Source of the DNA: Pleodorina starrii
Lineage: Eukaryota > Chlorophyta > Chlorophyceae > Chlamydomonadales > Volvocaceae
Reading direction: 5' to 3'
DNA: 64,000 nt
NCBI GenBank assembly: GCA_030267565.1
Contig: BRXU01000002.1
Location: forward strand, 2,046,001-2,110,000
The stretch's first letter is position 1, and every line of letters starts with the position of its first letter. The position numbers and the translations under genes were made by a program. Shown here piece after piece: positions 61,101 to 64,000 of this stretch. The notes below the pieces were generated by a model. It was not told the origin of the DNA. It saw nothing but the letters and a program-made list of their open reading frames with translations, and did not search any database.

Positions 61101-63766
61101 CCACCGCAACCCCGGTTCTTCTCTTGTAGCTCAGCTCCCCCTCCCGCCCACTCGCAGGACCGCCCTGGACAACTTGTCCCCCAAGTTCATCGCCACGCAG
61201 TCCGCCCTCGCCGCCTACAAAGCCAACCAGAACCAGGCCAACTTCAACGCACTCAAGTCCTCGGGAGTGGACGCGGGCAATACCTGGGACCTAAGCAAGA
61301 CGGCCAAGGTAGGCGGGGGTGCGTGGCTGGGTGCGTGGCTGGGTGGCTGGCTGGGTGGGTGATCATCTTTGATAAGATGATAACCCCCTCCCTCCCTGCC
61401 TCCCTCGTCTGTCGGCCTGTCAGACTGCCGTATCACATCCTGCCCCTTCCTCCCGACCCACGCCACCTCCGTCCCTTTTGCTGCGATACCTTAAACCTTT
61501 TGCAGTACCCTCCCCGCCCCGCTCCCGCAGTCCAAGGCCGCCTTCGCCGCCGCCGACACGAACGTGTTTGCCGTACAAACCGCCGCCGCCAATGGCAGTC
61601 TGAACTCCCTCGCCGACGTCAAGTCCTTGGCGTCGTCCGTGAACAGCGCGCTGGGCGCCGCCGATACCAACCTGGCTGCCGCGCCCTCCCTGGCGCCCTA
61701 CACCAGCGCCACCACCTCCATCAAGTCGGTCTACGATGCCCTGCCCACACCCAAATCCAAGGTACCGGTATCCGTGCCGCCCGGACCGGACCGGCCTGGC
61801 CGGGGCCGTTGCCGGGGCCGGGTCCTGCGTGCTTGCTTGCGTTGACGCGGGCGCTGCTGATGCCCACTGCTGCTGAAGTTACTGTGATGCCACTGCTGCT
61901 GCTGCTGCTGATGCTGATGATGATGCCACTGTTGTGTCTTGAGTTGTGCCCAGTGGCATGGGGCAAGCTAGTACGGAGCCTGGTGGGATGGGGGCGCAGC
62001 AGCGCGCCTTTGCCGCTGGGTCCCTTCCGGCCGGCGCCTCACACCACCCGCGCGGCTCGGCCACGTCCGGTTTCTTCTTTATTTCCCCCGCCTGTCCTTC
62101 CCATCCCCAGCCCGCCCTTCGCCAACGTCACCTCCGTTCCAGCACCGCTGCGGTCTCATCTGTATTGCCCCCCTCCCTTCACGTGGATAAACCCTCCGCC
62201 CCGCCCCGCCCCGGCCCATCCCGCTGCCCGCGCTCCCCCCCCAGGAGCTTGATGTCATCAACAAGGCCGTCTCCGACATTGAGAATGTGCTGGTGGCGGT
62301 GCCCAACACTGTGAGGAACCAGACCGCCAGCTTCCAAAAGTCATTCGGCAGTGGGGTCCAGCAGCTGAGGACCAAGGTGGGGAGGGGTGGGTGGGGTGGG
62401 TGGGTGGGTGGGCCCAAGGTGGGTCCAAGAGTGGAGGATGGGGTGGGATTGGGAGCTCGCTGGGGGTGGTTGGGGATGGGGGGTTACGGCAAGCGGGGAT
62501 GGGACAAGCAGACCTGCGGAGGGGGCAATGTGCAATGGCGGGGAGGGCAGGGCGGAGTGCACGCGCCCGGGAGGGGGAAGCGCAGAGCCGGGTCGTGGCG
62601 CGACCCGGCGGGGGCGAGGGTTTTAAGCACAGAGCAGCTCCAGGGAGGGCCGGGGAAGGGAGTGACGGAGCCCCTGTCCCGCATGCTCGCGCCGAGGCGC
62701 GCGGCAGGGACCACCCACCCCTTTCCTCCATGCCGCTTTCCTCCTCCCCCACACCCCCACACCCTTCTCCTCCTCTCCAGGTAATCGCCAAGGCCAACGA
62801 CTTCCAAGTCAAGCGCACCGCCAGCGTCAAGCGCCTGGACCAGATCCGCTACAGCGCCACCTGCGGCCTGCTTGCCCTAGCCATCATCTTCCTCGTCGCA
62901 CTCATCGTCTTCGCCGCCATCAACTGCCCGTGGGGCATCGCCTGCGCCATTTTCTTCCTGCTGGTCCTGGCGGCGCTGCTGCTGCTGATGGCGGCGGTGT
63001 TCGCGGCGGTGCTGGTGGTGGCTGATGGCGGGTGCAGCCAGGCGGAGAGTGTGGTGCTGGACACGCTGGGGAACGGGAGCAGCGTGACGGTGAGGGGAGG
63101 GGGGAGGTGGAGGGGGGAAAGGGGGGAGGGGAGAGGGCAGGGAGGGGTTTCGGGGCTTGCGAGCCGCGCGTGTGTGTATGTGTATGTGTATGTGTGTGTT
63201 TTATTCCCAGGGGCCACAGGGTAGGAGCAAGGGGGGGGAGTTCCTGGGGGGGGATGGAGCGTGGTAAAGCTCCGGCCGATGCTCAACCCAGCCAGCGAGA
63301 CGGATGCGAAGCGCGGCTGAGTTGTAGGTGTGCTGCTGTCGTGGGCTGATCCGCTGCGGGTTGGCTGGCCTGGCTAGAAAGCACGCCCGCTTGCTTCACA
63401 ATGCTGTGCGCGCAAAGTAAATGCGACGGCGATGAGACCCCCCTGCGAGCAAACAAGCTCGATCGTGCGTGTGTGTGCGTGTGACTTTGCGGTCGAGCGA
63501 GCTGGCCTAACGCCTCAAGACCGGTGCCAAGCTGGGCGTGTCGCGCGTCGCCCCCGCTGCCCTGCCCTGCCCCGCTCCCCATGACCCCCTCCCGCGCCTC
63601 CGTCCCACCGCTGCGGTATCATCTTCATTACCCCCCACCCCACCCCCTTCCCCACCCCCCTCCCCACCTCCTCCTTCAGCCCCTGGTCAAGTACTACTTT
63701 TACGGCGACAACAGCACCAGCGTCAAGGGAGTCCTCAAGAGCGCCAATCTGGTGGATATTGACAAG
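55199..63766 (+). CDS. Prominin-like pentaspan membrane protein (3' end outside window)
   Basis: Exons 55199-55378, 55642-55719, 56792-56883, 57240-57354, 57701-57749, 58266-58465, 58802-59070, 59726-60014, 60562-60818, 61158-61308, 61531-61761, 62245-62376, 62781-63089 and 63680-63766 join in phase; one more may lie between 55720 and 56791. The order matches prominins. A signal peptide (HILLLASVSSFGAHAQ) comes first, then TM1 (SNISFLAVALVCLVVFLLW), a cytoplasmic Cys cluster (RRCCMCSC) and TM2 (GVLLLLCIAAFSVMIA). A roughly 470-residue helical loop with N-glycosylation sites (NTT, NGT, NAS, NLT, NVT) follows, then the TM3/TM4 hairpin (LLALAIIFLVALIVFAAI ... LLVLAALLLLMAAVFAAVLV) and a second outer loop with Cys. 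Prominins mark plasma-membrane protrusions and cilia and bind cholesterol (established for animals). Sequence identity to animal prominins looks low, so related tweety-like proteins are an alternative. The 58466 donor is GC. The second ATG, at 55208, has better context. Confidence 0.7.
58121..58195. repeat. CCCT-rich polypyrimidine repeat
   Basis: (CCCT)n-type tract in the intron 57750-58265 of the prominin-like gene. Similar CT-rich tracts precede most acceptors of this gene. Confidence 0.85.
60901..60946. repeat. GT/GC dinucleotide repeat
   Basis: (GT)n and (GC)n alternation in the intron 60819-61157 of the prominin-like gene. This is potential Z-DNA-forming sequence. Confidence 0.9.
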
Positions 63767-64000
63767 GTGGGGGGTGGGGGTGGGGGAGAAGGGGGCAGGG
63801 CGGGGGTTGGCGAGGCGGGGCCGATGGGGCGGGCCATGTCTGTTGATGTATTGTGTGTGTGTTTCGGGTGTGTGTTTGAGGGTGCCATCGTGAAGACAAG
63901 CCCTCCTGCGAAGTCGAGGATGTGGGGTTGGGGGAAAAAGAGCGGGGAGTGCCGAGTGCGGGGTGAGAGAGTGCGTGTATGTGTATGTGTATGTGTATTC

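Overview
The window is nuclear DNA of a green alga of the Chlamydomonas/Volvox lineage (Chlamydomonadales). The signs are very high GC, intron-dense genes with GT/CAG borders, polypyrimidine and GT-repeat introns, UGUAA polyadenylation signals 0.3-0.7 kb after stop codons, Ala/Gly/Gln/Ser homopolymers inside proteins, and a recognisable rbcL mRNA-stability factor, MRL1. Gene models were built by hand by joining exons at splice sites and requiring reading phase to close; where stated, exon sums are exact multiples of three.

Left part (1-24 kb): the 3' half of a FAM20-like atypical kinase gene (+, to 2587). Next is an intron-containing gene (+, 5415-8756) that is one of two paralogs of an unrecognised family, then the 3' remnant of a non-LTR retrotransposon (-, about 9.8-11.2 kb). 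Two large low-complexity genes of unknown function follow, diverging from about 15.6-16.8 kb: a secreted or membrane-anchored candidate (-, 11781-15599) and an acidic, Gly/Asn-repeat protein (+, 16806-21033).

Middle (24-47 kb): MRL1 (-, 24143-31443) is head to head with an eIF5-mimic protein gene (5MP/BZW, +, 32370-35816). Translation factor eIF1 (+, 37617-38226) comes next, then a 12-exon WD40-type gene (+, 39697-46883) carrying a 281-bp GGACCC intronic satellite and a coding 15-bp minisatellite. 5MP and eIF1 both act on the 43S/48S start-codon-selection machinery.

Right part (47-64 kb): the second paralog of the unrecognised family (-, 49548-54639), head to head with a prominin-like pentaspan membrane protein gene (+, 55199 to beyond the right edge). 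The paralog pair shares an N-terminal block interrupted at the same residue by a phase-0 intron, a Cys-rich CPCH spacer and a C-terminal block. It is the best candidate here for something undescribed.
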